A stretch of 64,000 bases of DNA, taken from the NCBI RefSeq assembly GCF_030770395.1, contig NZ_CP132480.1:1696891-1760890 (forward strand), written 5' to 3'. A program made the position numbers and the translations under genes. Source of the stretch: Telluria beijingensis (GTDB taxonomy: Bacteria; Pseudomonadota; Gammaproteobacteria; Burkholderiales; Burkholderiaceae_D). Of this stretch, positions 52,300-60,644 are shown piece after piece. Each line of letters begins with the position of its first letter. Positions within the stretch are counted from its first letter, which is position 1. The notes beneath the pieces are model-generated. The model did not search any database. It was not told where the DNA came from and saw only the letters and a program-made list of their open reading frames with translations.

Positions 52300-53616
52300 A
52301 TGACCCAGACCACCAACCTCCTGTTCCAGACCACCGGCGCCAATGCCACGGCGCAGCGCAGCCCGAGCGCGGACCGGCTGGCCGACGGCGCCCGCGACAA
52401 TGGCGCCTTTGGCGCCACGCTGTCGCGCGAACTGGCGGCGCGCCAGCAGCCGAAAGAGCCCCAGGCGCCAGCTGCGCAGCAGCCGAAGCCAGCCCAGCAG
52501 CAGCAATCGAAACCGAATGCCGCCGACAAGCCCGCGAATCGCGAGCCTGTGCGCGAGCCGGTACGCGAGCAGGCCCGGCAGGCCAGCGCAAAAGCGGCCA
52601 GCCATGAGGGCGACGCCAGGACCACCAGGACGGAAGCGAGCGACGACAAGGAAGACGCTGCCGCCGGCGCCGCCGCGGCAGAAGCCGCCGCAGCGGCCAC
52701 CACGCCGGTCACCGACATGCTGGCCTTCATGGCCAGCCTTGCCAAGCCCGCGAGCGCGGCGTCGGATGCGGCCGCAGTCCCGGCCGATGCCGCGGCCGGC
52801 GCCGGCGAACAGCAACTGACGGCGCTCGAGAACGCGCTCGAGAACATGGCCGGCGCCACCACGGTCGCGACGGACGATGCCGCGGCCGGCGCCGCCGTCG
52901 CCGACGCCGGCAAGGGCTTCTCGCTGGCGTCCGGCGTACAGCGCGCTCCGGTCGATGCCGCCGCGGCCCAGGGCCAGGCGGCCAATGCCCTGCCGGAAGG
53001 CGAGCAGGATGGCGCCCAGTTCCAGGCCCAGTTGCGCGAGAGCCAGCAGCAAGTCGTGGCCGGCGCCGAGGAAGCGCCGGCGCCGCTGGCCCAGTTGCAG
53101 GCCCAGGCCGCGAAAATGGCGGATGCGGTCGCCAACCCGGCCGCCGCACCGGGCGACCGCATCCCGGCTCGCGTGGGCAGCCAGGCCTGGGACAACCAGG
53201 TCAGCCAGCGCATCGTCTACATGGTGGGCAAGGAGCAGGCCGCTACATTGACCCTAAACCCGCCCGACCTCGGTCCGGTCCAGATCGTGCTCAATGTGAG
53301 CAACGATCAGGCCACTGTGGCGTTCTCGGCCGAGCAGCTCGAGGTGCGCCAGGCGCTTGAAAACGCCCTCCCGCGCCTGCGCGAGATGATGAGCGAGAGC
53401 GGCATCGCGCTGAATAACGCGACGGTCGATGCCGGCGCGCGCCAGCAGCAGCAGTTTGGCGAACGGCGGGCGCCGGGCAGCCAGGGGGCCAATGGCAACC
53501 AGGCCGGGAACGGTAATGGCACTGGCGCCGAGGCCGAGGTGGCAGTGAACGAGGTGGCGCCGCGCACCCGCACCGTGGGGCTGGGCGAGCGTGGCATGGT
53601 CGACCTGTTTGCCTGA
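52300..53616 (+). CDS. fliK: flagellar hook-length control protein FliK
   Basis: The 438-residue protein measures hook length during export. The N-terminal two thirds are low-complexity (Ala, Gln, Glu, Asp), which is usual for the ruler part. The C-terminal Flg_hook domain shows WDNQVSQRIVYMVGKEQAA, LTLNPPDLGPVQIVLNVSND, and FSAEQLEVRQALENALPRLREMMSESGI. A Gly/Asn-rich tail and ERGMVDLFA end the protein. Repeat copy 4 begins 20 bases after the stop and separates it from fliL. Confidence 0.92.
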   Translation: MTQTTNLLFQTTGANATAQRSPSADRLADGARDNGAFGATLSRELAARQQPKEPQAPAAQQPKPAQQQQSKPNAADKPANREPVREPVREQARQASAKAASHEGDARTTRTEASDDKEDAAAGAAAAEAAAAATTPVTDMLAFMASLAKPASAASDAAAVPADAAAGAGEQQLTALENALENMAGATTVATDDAAAGAAVADAGKGFSLASGVQRAPVDAAAAQGQAANALPEGEQDGAQFQAQLRESQQQVVAGAEEAPAPLAQLQAQAAKMADAVANPAAAPGDRIPARVGSQAWDNQVSQRIVYMVGKEQAATLTLNPPDLGPVQIVLNVSNDQATVAFSAEQLEVRQALENALPRLREMMSESGIALNNATVDAGARQQQQFGERRAPGSQGANGNQAGNGNGTGAEAEVAVNEVAPRTRTVGLGERGMVDLFA

Positions 53617-53951
53617 CCCAACCACTATCCTGAACACGTCGTTCCCGCGTAGGCGGGAACCCAAGCTGGCTTGAGCTGCTATCTACGTTAAACGTAGTCA
53701 CTGAGCTAGATAACTTGGGTTCCCGCCTCCGCGGGAAGTCGTTGCTGCCAGTGGCAGGAACGACGTTTTGAGGGTAACGCGAGAACAGGTTCAACTATAA
53801 ATCGCACGTCCTTTTCCATTCCATCATCGCACGCCTGCAACAATTCCGGATTTACTGCCTCTTCCCCCCTCTTTTCGAGGCTTGCCCGAGTGCATCTTTC
53901 CGCGACAATGCCATAATGACGAACCCCACCAACCAGCACTGAAGACATCCA
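53617..53951. other. fliK-fliL gap holding repeat copy 4 and the fliL leader
   Basis: The first 150 bases are the fourth inverted-repeat element. The remaining part (53766-53951) is lower in GC, has no gene, and probably contains the fliL-operon promoter and leader. No clear sigma-28 or sigma-54 consensus was seen there. Confidence 0.5.
53637..53765. repeat. inverted-repeat element, copy 4 (longer form)
   Basis: The left arm CGTCGTTCCCGCGTAGGCGG, then GAACCCAAG, mirrors TTGGGTTCCCGCCTCCGCG. The right end is extended: after GGGAAGTCGTTG there is an extra segment before the final GGAACGACG, so this copy is about 25 bases longer than the others. The middle contains an additional small palindrome, TACGTTAAACGTA. 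Confidence 0.82.
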
Positions 53952-54494
53952 TTGAAAGCGAATCCGAAAATGAAGGCTGATCCGAAAGCGGACGCGGCTG
54001 CAGCAGCGGCGCCGGCCGGCTCGAAGAAAAAGCTCATCATCATGATCCTTGCCGCTGTTCTCGTGCTTGGCGCGGGTGCCGGCGGCGGCTGGTATTTCAG
54101 CCAGTCCACGGCCGCCCATGGCGAAGAAGAAGCCCCGGCCAAGGAAACCAAGAAGAAGAAAAAGAAGGACCCGGCGGCGAAACCCGAATACGTGCCGATC
54201 GAATCCTTCACCGTCAACCTGCAGCCCGAAAACGGCGAACAGTATTTGCAGGTACAGTTCACCCTGCAGGTCGCGGGCGCGGAACAGGCGACCCTGGTGA
54301 AGGACAATATGGCGATCGTGCGCAACCGCGTGCTGCTCCTGTTGTCGAGCAAAAAGGCGTCCGAGATCAATACGGTGGAAGGCAAGCAGCAGCTGGCGGC
54401 CGACATCCAGGCGTCGATCTCCGAGCCCTTCGAGAAAGATGGCGACGAACAGGAAGTGTCCGACGTATTATTCACTTCGTTCATTATTCAGTAA
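53952..54494 (+). CDS. fliL: flagellar basal body-associated protein FliL
   Basis: The 180-residue protein has a Lys- and Ala-rich cytoplasmic N-terminus, one membrane helix (about 28-48: IIMILAAVLVLGAGAGGGWYF), a basic linker, and a periplasmic domain with YVPIESFTVNLQPENGEQYLQV and a C-terminal VSDVLFTSFIIQ, all FliL features. It stabilises the stator around the motor. The start is TTG 53952, which gives a normal N-terminus; ATG 53970 is an alternative without a better ribosome-binding site. FliM follows after 12 bases. Confidence 0.92.
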   Translation: MKANPKMKADPKADAAAAAAPAGSKKKLIIMILAAVLVLGAGAGGGWYFSQSTAAHGEEEAPAKETKKKKKKDPAAKPEYVPIESFTVNLQPENGEQYLQVQFTLQVAGAEQATLVKDNMAIVRNRVLLLLSSKKASEINTVEGKQQLAADIQASISEPFEKDGDEQEVSDVLFTSFIIQ

Positions 54495-54506
54495 TCATCC
54501 GGAAAC

Positions 54507-55490
54507 ATGGCCGATAATTTCCTCTCACAGGAAGAAGTCGATGCCCTCTTAAAAGGGGTCAACGGCGATCAGGACGACATTGCGACGCCTGAAGACACCT
54601 CGGGGGTACGCACCTATAACCTGGCGACGCAGGAGCGCATCGTGCGCGGCCGCATGCCGACGCTCGAGATCATCAACGAGCGTTTCGCCAGGTATCTGCG
54701 GGTCGGCCTGTTCAATTTTTTGCGGCGCAGCGCCGAGGTCTCGGTCGGTTCGGTACGGGTATCGAAGTACAGCGAGTTCATCCGCAATCTGGTCGTGCCG
54801 ACCAACCTCAACCTGATCCACATGAAGCCGCTGCGCGGCACCGCGCTGATGGTGTTCGATCCGGGCCTGGTGTTCCTGCTGGTGGACAACCTGTTCGGCG
54901 GCGACGGGCGTTTCCATACCCGCGTCGAGGGCCGCGACTTTACCCAGACCGAGCAGCGCATCATCATGCGCATCCTCGACATCGTGTTCGAGGCCTATGC
55001 CAAGTCGTGGGAACCGGTGTACCCGATCGAGTTCGAGTACATCCGTTCCGAGATGAACACCCAGTTCGCGAATATCGCGACCCCGAACGAAGTCGTGGTG
55101 TCGTGCACCTTCACGGTCGAGCTGGGGTCGGTGTCGGGCCAGATCCACTTCTGCATGCCGTATTCGATGATCGAGCCGATCCGCGACGCGCTGACCTCGA
55201 GCATCCAGGGCGAGGCGCTCGAAGTCGATAAGCGCTGGGTGCGCCTGATGACGCAGCAGATCCAGGTGGCCGAGGTCGAACTGGTGGCGGTGCTGGGCCA
55301 TGGCAAGGCGAACTTCGACGAAATCCTCAACATGAAGATCGGTGACGTGATCCCGATCGCGGTGCCCGAGATGCTGGAGGCGACCGTCGACGGCGTGCCG
55401 GTGATGGAGTGCACCTATGGCGTACACAACGGACAATACGCGTTGAAGGTCGAGCGGCTGCTTGCCAATAGCGACACCTTCAGCAAGTAA
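54507..55490 (+). CDS. fliM: flagellar motor switch protein FliM
   Basis: The 327-residue protein is the switch component that binds phosphorylated CheY. The CheY-binding motif LSQEEVDALLKG is at residues 5-16. The middle domain (LEIINERFARYLRVGLFNFL, then VFDPGLVFLLVDNLFGGDGR) is followed by a C-terminal SpoA domain (ILNMKIGDVIPIAVPEMLEA and VPVMECTYGVHNGQYALKV). CCGGAAAC precedes the ATG. It lies between fliL and fliN as in other proteobacteria. Confidence 0.97.
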   Translation: MADNFLSQEEVDALLKGVNGDQDDIATPEDTSGVRTYNLATQERIVRGRMPTLEIINERFARYLRVGLFNFLRRSAEVSVGSVRVSKYSEFIRNLVVPTNLNLIHMKPLRGTALMVFDPGLVFLLVDNLFGGDGRFHTRVEGRDFTQTEQRIIMRILDIVFEAYAKSWEPVYPIEFEYIRSEMNTQFANIATPNEVVVSCTFTVELGSVSGQIHFCMPYSMIEPIRDALTSSIQGEALEVDKRWVRLMTQQIQVAEVELVAVLGHGKANFDEILNMKIGDVIPIAVPEMLEATVDGVPVMECTYGVHNGQYALKVERLLANSDTFSK

Positions 55491-55546
55491 TCGGTAATAT
55501 GGGGCCGGGCGCAGTGCGCCGGCCTGAAGCAACACAGGAGAACACC

Positions 55547-55990
55547 ATGTCGGACAACCAGGAAGACCAGGACCACATCGACGACGACTGGGGCGCGGCG
55601 ATCGCCGAGCAGGCCGCGGCCGAAGCCGCGGCGCTCGAGCGCCAGCAACAGCAGCAGGCGGCCGCTCCGGCCGCGGCTGCCGCCGTGTTCAAGGATTTCT
55701 CGAACAAGGGCGCGCGCAACGAGACGCCGAACGACATCGACTTCATCCTCGACATCCCGGTGCAGCTGACGGTCGAACTGGGCCGCACCAAGATCGCGAT
55801 CAAGAACCTGCTGCAACTGGCGCAGGGCTCGGTGGTCGAGCTGGACGGCCTGGCCGGCGAGCCGATGGACGTGCTCGTGAACGGCTGCCTGATCGCCCAG
55901 GGCGAGGTGGTGGTCGTGAACGACAAGTTCGGGATCCGACTCACTGATATCATCACGCCATCTGAACGGATTCGCAAGCTGAATAAATGA
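55547..55990 (+). CDS. fliN: flagellar motor switch protein FliN
   Basis: The 147-residue protein has an acidic and Gln/Ala-rich N-terminal part followed by the SpoA domain of FliN: FILDIPVQLTVELGRTKIAI, NLLQLAQGSVVELDGLAGEPM, and CLIAQGEVVVVNDKFGIRLTDI. It forms the base of the C ring with FliM. AGGAG stands 7 bases before the ATG at 55547; an in-frame start at 55499 does not match. It overlaps fliO by 4 bases. Confidence 0.96.
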   Translation: MSDNQEDQDHIDDDWGAAIAEQAAAEAAALERQQQQQAAAPAAAAAVFKDFSNKGARNETPNDIDFILDIPVQLTVELGRTKIAIKNLLQLAQGSVVELDGLAGEPMDVLVNGCLIAQGEVVVVNDKFGIRLTDIITPSERIRKLNK

Positions 55991-56730
55991 CCCCGCGCCG
56001 CGCCCCTGCCCTTCACGTCGAACGCACTCTACGGTCTCTCGCGGCGGCATTGCTGTTCGCGCCCGTGCTCGCGTTTGCGCAGCAGACGGTTGCCGACGCG
56101 GCGCCAGCCCCGGCGGCCCACGAAGACTCCGAAACACCACGCCGCCCCGGCGAAACCACCACCGGCCGTCCACCGGCGCCCGCCACGCCAGCGCCGGCGA
56201 CCACGCCGGCGTCCAAGGCGCCGCCGACCGCACCCCTGCCCGGCGATGCCGCCGACACCACGCCACCGGTGACCACCGCCCCGGTCTCGCCAGCCGCCAA
56301 CGCTCCCCTGGGCCAGGCCCCGCGCGTCGCGCTGCCCGCCTCGACATCGGCTGCCACCACCGCCACCAGCCCCGGCGCGGCCGGCCTGCTGAAAACCATC
56401 CTCGCCCTGATGTTCGTGCTCGCCCTGCTGGCCGGCCTGGCCTGGGCGATGAAGCGCTACGGCCCCCGGATGACCGGCGGCAGCGCCAACCTGCGCGTGG
56501 TTGGCGCCCTGAACCTGGGCGGACGCGAACGCATCATGGTGGTCGAAGTCGGCGACCAGTGGATCGTGGTCGGCGCCGCGCCGGGCCGCGTCAATGCCCT
56601 GCACACCATGCCGCGCCAGGAAGGCGAATTCGACACCGCCACCGCCCAGGGCGGCATGGCCGGCGCCAACCCGGCCACGCCGTTCTCGGCCTGGCTCAAG
56701 AAGACGATCGACAAACGCAATGCGCGCTAA
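55987..56730 (+). CDS. fliO: flagellar biosynthesis protein FliO
   Basis: The 247-residue product has an N-terminal signal or membrane segment ([18 protein letters not shown]), a long Pro/Thr/Ala-rich periplasmic region (about 35-130), and a second membrane helix ([22 protein letters not shown]). A cytoplasmic domain with [27 protein letters not shown] follows, the FliO signature. The Pro-rich region is longer than in E. coli FliO (about 120 residues in total), giving roughly double size. It helps assemble FliP. ATGA overlap with fliN; its 3' end overlaps fliP by 11 bases. Confidence 0.9.
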   Translation: MTPRRAPALHVERTLRSLAAALLFAPVLAFAQQTVADAAPAPAAHEDSETPRRPGETTTGRPPAPATPAPATTPASKAPPTAPLPGDAADTTPPVTTAPVSPAANAPLGQAPRVALPASTSAATTATSPGAAGLLKTILALMFVLALLAGLAWAMKRYGPRMTGGSANLRVVGALNLGGRERIMVVEVGDQWIVVGAAPGRVNALHTMPRQEGEFDTATAQGGMAGANPATPFSAWLKKTIDKRNAR

Positions 56731-57469
56731 ACACCTCCCGCTGGCCGCGGGCCTGCTCTTCCTCCTCCTGCTGCCGCTGATCGCGGCCGCCCAGCCCGGC
56801 ATTCCGGCCTTCGAAAGCCGGCCGGCCGCCGGCGGCGGCACCGCGTACTCGCTGCCGGTCCAGACCCTGCTGCTGTTGACTTCGCTCACCTTCCTGCCGG
56901 CCGCGCTGCTGATGATGACTGCCTTCACCCGCATCATCATCGTGCTGTCGCTGCTGCGCCAGGCGCTGGGCACCCAGACCGCGCCGCCCAACCAGGTGAT
57001 GGTCGGGCTGGCGCTGTTCTTGACCTTCTTCGTGATGAGCCCGACGTTCGACCGCATCTACAGCGAGGCCTACCTGCCGCTGCAGCGCAACGAGATCCAG
57101 ATGACCGAGGCCATGGACCGCGGCGTGGTGCCGCTCAAGGAATTCATGGTCAAGCAGACGCGCCAGTCCGACCTGGCGCTGTTCGTCAAGATCTCGCGTT
57201 CCGAGGCGCTGCAAGGACCGGAAGACATCCCGCTGCGGGTGCTGATCCCGGCCTTCGTCACCAGCGAACTCAAGACGGCGTTCCAGATCGGCTTCGCGAT
57301 CTTCATCCCGTTCCTGATCATCGACATGGTGGTGGCCTCGGTACTGATGGCAATGGGCATGATGATGATGTCGCCAGCCGTCATCGCCCTGCCGTTCAAG
57401 CTGATGCTGTTCGTGCTGGTCGACGGCTGGCAGTTACTGTTGGGCTCGCTGTCCCAGAGCTTCTACTGA
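56720..57469 (+). CDS. fliP: flagellar export gate protein FliP
   Basis: The 249-residue membrane protein has a cleaved signal peptide ([20 protein letters not shown]) and four helices. FliP phrases include [42 protein letters not shown] and [20 protein letters not shown]. It forms the core pore of the flagellar type III export gate with FliQ and FliR. The ATG at 56720 lies in the fliO 3' end; a longer frame from 56594 runs through fliO and is rejected. Confidence 0.96.
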   Translation: MRAKHLPLAAGLLFLLLLPLIAAAQPGIPAFESRPAAGGGTAYSLPVQTLLLLTSLTFLPAALLMMTAFTRIIIVLSLLRQALGTQTAPPNQVMVGLALFLTFFVMSPTFDRIYSEAYLPLQRNEIQMTEAMDRGVVPLKEFMVKQTRQSDLALFVKISRSEALQGPEDIPLRVLIPAFVTSELKTAFQIGFAIFIPFLIIDMVVASVLMAMGMMMMSPAVIALPFKLMLFVLVDGWQLLLGSLSQSFY

Positions 57470-57479
57470 GGATCCGGAC

Positions 57480-57749
57480 ATGACTCCCGAAAGCGTGATG
57501 ACGATGGGCCGCACGGCCATGGAAGTGACCCTGATGCTGTCCGCGCCGCTGCTGCTGGTGGCGCTGATCATTGGCCTGGTCATCAGCATCTTCCAGGCCG
57601 CGACCCAGATCAACGAGGCCACCCTGTCCTTCATCCCGAAACTGGTCGGCGTGTTCGTCGCCCTGGTGGTGGCCGGGCCGTGGATGCTGACGGTGATGCT
57701 GGACTATATGCGCCAGGTGTTCACCGGGATTCCGGGGTTGATCGGATAG
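57480..57749 (+). CDS. fliQ: flagellar export gate protein FliQ
   Basis: The 89-residue protein has two membrane helices and the family pattern MTPESVMTMGRTAMEVTLML, LLLVALIIGLVISIFQAATQINE, and TLSFIPKLVGVFVALVVAGP. Four copies surround the FliP ring in the export gate. It lies 10 bases after fliP and 7 before fliR. Confidence 0.96.
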   Translation: MTPESVMTMGRTAMEVTLMLSAPLLLVALIIGLVISIFQAATQINEATLSFIPKLVGVFVALVVAGPWMLTVMLDYMRQVFTGIPGLIG

Positions 57750-57756
57750 TGCCGCC

Positions 57757-58593
57757 GTGCTGACGTTGACATCGGCCGAGATCAATGTCTGGATCGCGTC
57801 GCTGCTGTGGCCGCTGTCGCGCATCCTGGGGTTGATCGCGGCCGCGCCGCTGTTCGGCAATGCCGGCGTGCCGCTGCGGGTCAAGGTCTTGCTCGGTACA
57901 TTCCTGACGCTGGTGATCGCGCCGCTGGTGCCGGCGCTGCCGGCCGTCGATCCCACCTCGTGGGCCGGCCTGCTGATCCTGGTCAAGGAAATGATCATCG
58001 GCCTGGCGATGGGTTTCGCCATGCGCATCGTGTTCGCCGCCATCGAGTATGCGGGCGAGGTCGCGAGCCAGACCATGGGCCTGGGCTTCGCCATGTTCTT
58101 CGATCCCAGCACGCGCGGGCGTTCGTCGGCAGTCAGCCAGTTCGTGGCGCTGCTCGCGACCATGGCCTTCCTGGCCGTGAACGGCCACCTGGTGCTGATC
58201 GAAGTGCTGGCCGAAAGCTTCATCACCATGCCGATCACCGAGACCCCGTTCTCGTCCAACGCCGCGCTCGAACTGGCGCGCTGGGGCGGCCGCATCTTCT
58301 CGGCCGGGCTGCAACTGGCGATGCCGATCATCGCCGCCCTCCTGATCACCCAGGTCGCCCTCGGCATCCTGACCCGCGCCGCGCCGCAGCTGAACATCTT
58401 CGGCATCGGCTTCCCGATCACCCTGGGCGTGGGCTTCCTGACCCTGAGCCTGGCCCTGCCCTACCTCAGCGCGCCGATCGTCAACCTGTTCAACCAGGGC
58501 ATCGAGACCAGCCGTTCGCTGCCGCGGGCCGGCAATCCGCAACCGGGAACGCCGCCGGCCCAGCCGGCGCCGGTGATGCCGGCGCCGGGCTAA
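57757..58593 (+). CDS. fliR: flagellar export gate protein FliR
   Basis: The 278-residue protein has about six membrane helices and the FliR marks WPLSRILGLIAAAPLFGNAGVP, KEMIIGLAMGFAMRIVFAAIE, and QLNIFGIGFPITLGVGFLTL. It closes the FliP-FliQ export-gate helix. The start is GTG 57757, 7 bases after fliQ. The C-terminal 25 residues are a Pro-rich tail. The last 4 bases overlap the end of the convergent MarR-GNAT gene. Confidence 0.95.
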   Translation: MLTLTSAEINVWIASLLWPLSRILGLIAAAPLFGNAGVPLRVKVLLGTFLTLVIAPLVPALPAVDPTSWAGLLILVKEMIIGLAMGFAMRIVFAAIEYAGEVASQTMGLGFAMFFDPSTRGRSSAVSQFVALLATMAFLAVNGHLVLIEVLAESFITMPITETPFSSNAALELARWGGRIFSAGLQLAMPIIAALLITQVALGILTRAAPQLNIFGIGFPITLGVGFLTLSLALPYLSAPIVNLFNQGIETSRSLPRAGNPQPGTPPAQPAPVMPAPG

Positions 58594-59540
58594 GCCGCCC
58601 CGTACCGCATTGCCACGTCACACCTGGCATAGCGCGCCCCATACTGCGCCATGATGCCGGCATCGTGCGCGAAGCCCAGCTTTTCATAAAGATGGATGGC
58701 AGCAGCGCATTTCGCATTGCTGAGCAGGTAGAGCGGCTCGGCGCCGAGTTCCTGCGCGCGCGCGATGACCGCCTTCAGCAGGAATTCCCCGGCCTTCAGG
58801 CCGCGCGCGCTGGCTCGCACACCCATCTTGGTCAGCTCGAAGCTGCGCGCGCCGGTCTTCTGCAGAGCGCAGGCGCCGACGATGCCCAGGCCGCGCGCTT
58901 CCACGAACAGGATCGCGCCGCCCGGGTCGACGATCTTCGCGCGCGGATTCTCCAGCACCTCGCGGTCGGCCGCCTCGAGCTGGAACATGTCCTGGATCCA
59001 CTCGGCATTGATGTCGTGGAAGTCGCGCGCGAGTGCGTCGCTGAATTCGTGGATGCTGAGCGTCTGCGGAGACGAACGCGCCGCCAGCACGTCGATCGGC
59101 GTCTGCGCCAGCGCGGCCTCGATCGCGGCGATCTGCGCCAGGAATCCTTCCGGCTGGCCGCCGAACAAGGCCTTGACCGCTTCTTCGACACGCGGCCACA
59201 TATGGAGCTTGGCGCGCGCCAGCACGGCGGCGCCCTCGGGCGTCAGGGAAATCTCGCGCTGGCGCCCATCCTCTCCCGGACGCGATGCGACCAGGCCCAG
59301 GTCGGCCAACTGGCCGATGCCGCGCGTGATGCCCGGCTGGCTGACCCCAACCGCCTGCACCAGTTGCCCGACAGTCAGCGCCTGCCCGTCGAGCGCCGCC
59401 AGCAGCGGCATATGGGCCGGTTGGACCGGCAGGCCGGCGTCCTGGGCGACCTTGGCCGCACCGGCCTGCATGCGCTCGCCAAGGCGCTTCAGGCGGCTAC
59501 CAAGGAAAGTTGCGCCCATCTCTTGCAAAACATCGCTCAT
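58590..59540 (-). CDS. MarR-type regulator fused to a GNAT acetyltransferase
   Basis: The 316-residue product has a MarR winged helix at about residues 1-150 (LTVGQLVQAVGVSQPGITRGIGQLADLGLV, then REISLTPEGAAVLARAK) and a GNAT domain at about 170-316. The latter has the acetyl-CoA phrase around GVRASARGLKAGEFLLKAVI and a terminal NAKCAAAIHLYEKLGF. Such MarR-GNAT fusions are common but their substrates are mostly unknown. GAGGTGGCTG precedes the ATG at 59540; a longer frame to 59597 is rejected. It is convergent with fliR and only 53 bases upstream of it begins the next minus-strand gene's end. Confidence 0.88.
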   Translation of the reverse strand: MSDVLQEMGATFLGSRLKRLGERMQAGAAKVAQDAGLPVQPAHMPLLAALDGQALTVGQLVQAVGVSQPGITRGIGQLADLGLVASRPGEDGRQREISLTPEGAAVLARAKLHMWPRVEEAVKALFGGQPEGFLAQIAAIEAALAQTPIDVLAARSSPQTLSIHEFSDALARDFHDINAEWIQDMFQLEAADREVLENPRAKIVDPGGAILFVEARGLGIVGACALQKTGARSFELTKMGVRASARGLKAGEFLLKAVIARAQELGAEPLYLLSNAKCAAAIHLYEKLGFAHDAGIMAQYGARYARCDVAMRYGAA

Positions 59541-59593
59541 CAGCCACCTCCATAACACGTTATATAACAGTGTATTTTTTAGCGAGGATAGCG

Positions 59594-60469
59594 TCAAGCA
59601 GCCAGCGCGGGATAGCTGAAGCCGATAAAATGGACCGCGTTAAGCGCGAAGTGCGTCAGGATTGCCCCCTCCACCCGCCCAGAGCGCAGATAGGCTATTG
59701 CATAATGCAGCCCCGCCACCGCGGCCAGCAGCGCCAGCTGCACGCCGCCGCCCAGGTGAGCCAGTCCGAACAACGCCGAGGTCAGGATCACGGCAAATGC
59801 AACGCCACCACGCCAGCCACGCAGCGCGCGCGCCAGCCATTCGAGCAGGAAGCCGCGGAAGAACGTCTCTTCGGCGACGCAGGTGATGAGCAGATTGGAA
59901 GCCAGGAACCAGGCCGAATATGGGGTCCACTTGAGGTCCGGCCTGACCTGGCCCAGCAGCAGTGCCAGTCCCAGCACGATCGCCAGCGTGGACAGGACGA
60001 CAGGTCCGATCCGGCGTAGCATCGCCGCCCACTTGTCCCAGGTGGCGATGCGCTCGCAGAATACGCCGACCAGCACGATCCCCACGACCGCCTTGTCGAA
60101 GTTGGCATACAAGGTGAACGGCAGCGTATCGGAAGAAAACCGATAGCCCTCGAGTACGACCGGATTATGGAAACCCGGCACCCGGTGCATCGCCATCAGC
60201 AGGGCGGCCAGGCCGGTCGACACCAGCAGCACGCCGCGGAGCCAGGCGCCCCGCGCCGCATGCGCTCCCCAAGCGAGAGCCGCAAAGGCGGCAATGGCGA
60301 ACGGGGCTCGCCAGTCGAGAATCCCGGCCGCGAGTCCCGCGCCACAGGCCAGGACCAGGCCGGCGCACCATGCCCAGCAGCGCGTGCCCCTGATCGCGGG
60401 TACCGGCACCCACAGCAACAGGATAGTGGTGGCCAGCAGGCCGAAAGTGATCAGGATATCGGGCGTCAT
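59594..60469 (-). CDS. CPBP-family intramembrane glutamic endopeptidase
   Basis: The 291-residue membrane protein has about eight hydrophobic segments. The CAAX-protease/bacteriocin-processing (ABI) signature is present: the di-Glu motif AEETFFRGFLLEWLA, FGLAHLGGGVQL with the second conserved His, and HFALNAVHF near the C-terminus. Members cleave membrane peptides or prenylated proteins or confer bacteriocin immunity; the substrate here is unknown. The ATG at 60469 gives a normal start; an upstream in-frame extension to 60553 lacks a ribosome-binding site. Confidence 0.87.
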   Translation of the reverse strand: MTPDILITFGLLATTILLLWVPVPAIRGTRCWAWCAGLVLACGAGLAAGILDWRAPFAIAAFAALAWGAHAARGAWLRGVLLVSTGLAALLMAMHRVPGFHNPVVLEGYRFSSDTLPFTLYANFDKAVVGIVLVGVFCERIATWDKWAAMLRRIGPVVLSTLAIVLGLALLLGQVRPDLKWTPYSAWFLASNLLITCVAEETFFRGFLLEWLARALRGWRGGVAFAVILTSALFGLAHLGGGVQLALLAAVAGLHYAIAYLRSGRVEGAILTHFALNAVHFIGFSYPALAA

Positions 60470-60644
60470 GGCCAGGATTATCCCGGATCGACTTGCAACA
60501 GAACAATATTCCATTTGGCTTGCGGGCAATCGCAACCATGGATCGCGCCGCAATGCTATTTAACTAACAAACAAAATGCCGGCCCAGGCGTAGCCTTGGG
60601 ATACCCGTGCTCGCCGCGTCTCGCGCCAACATTGGCCAATCACC

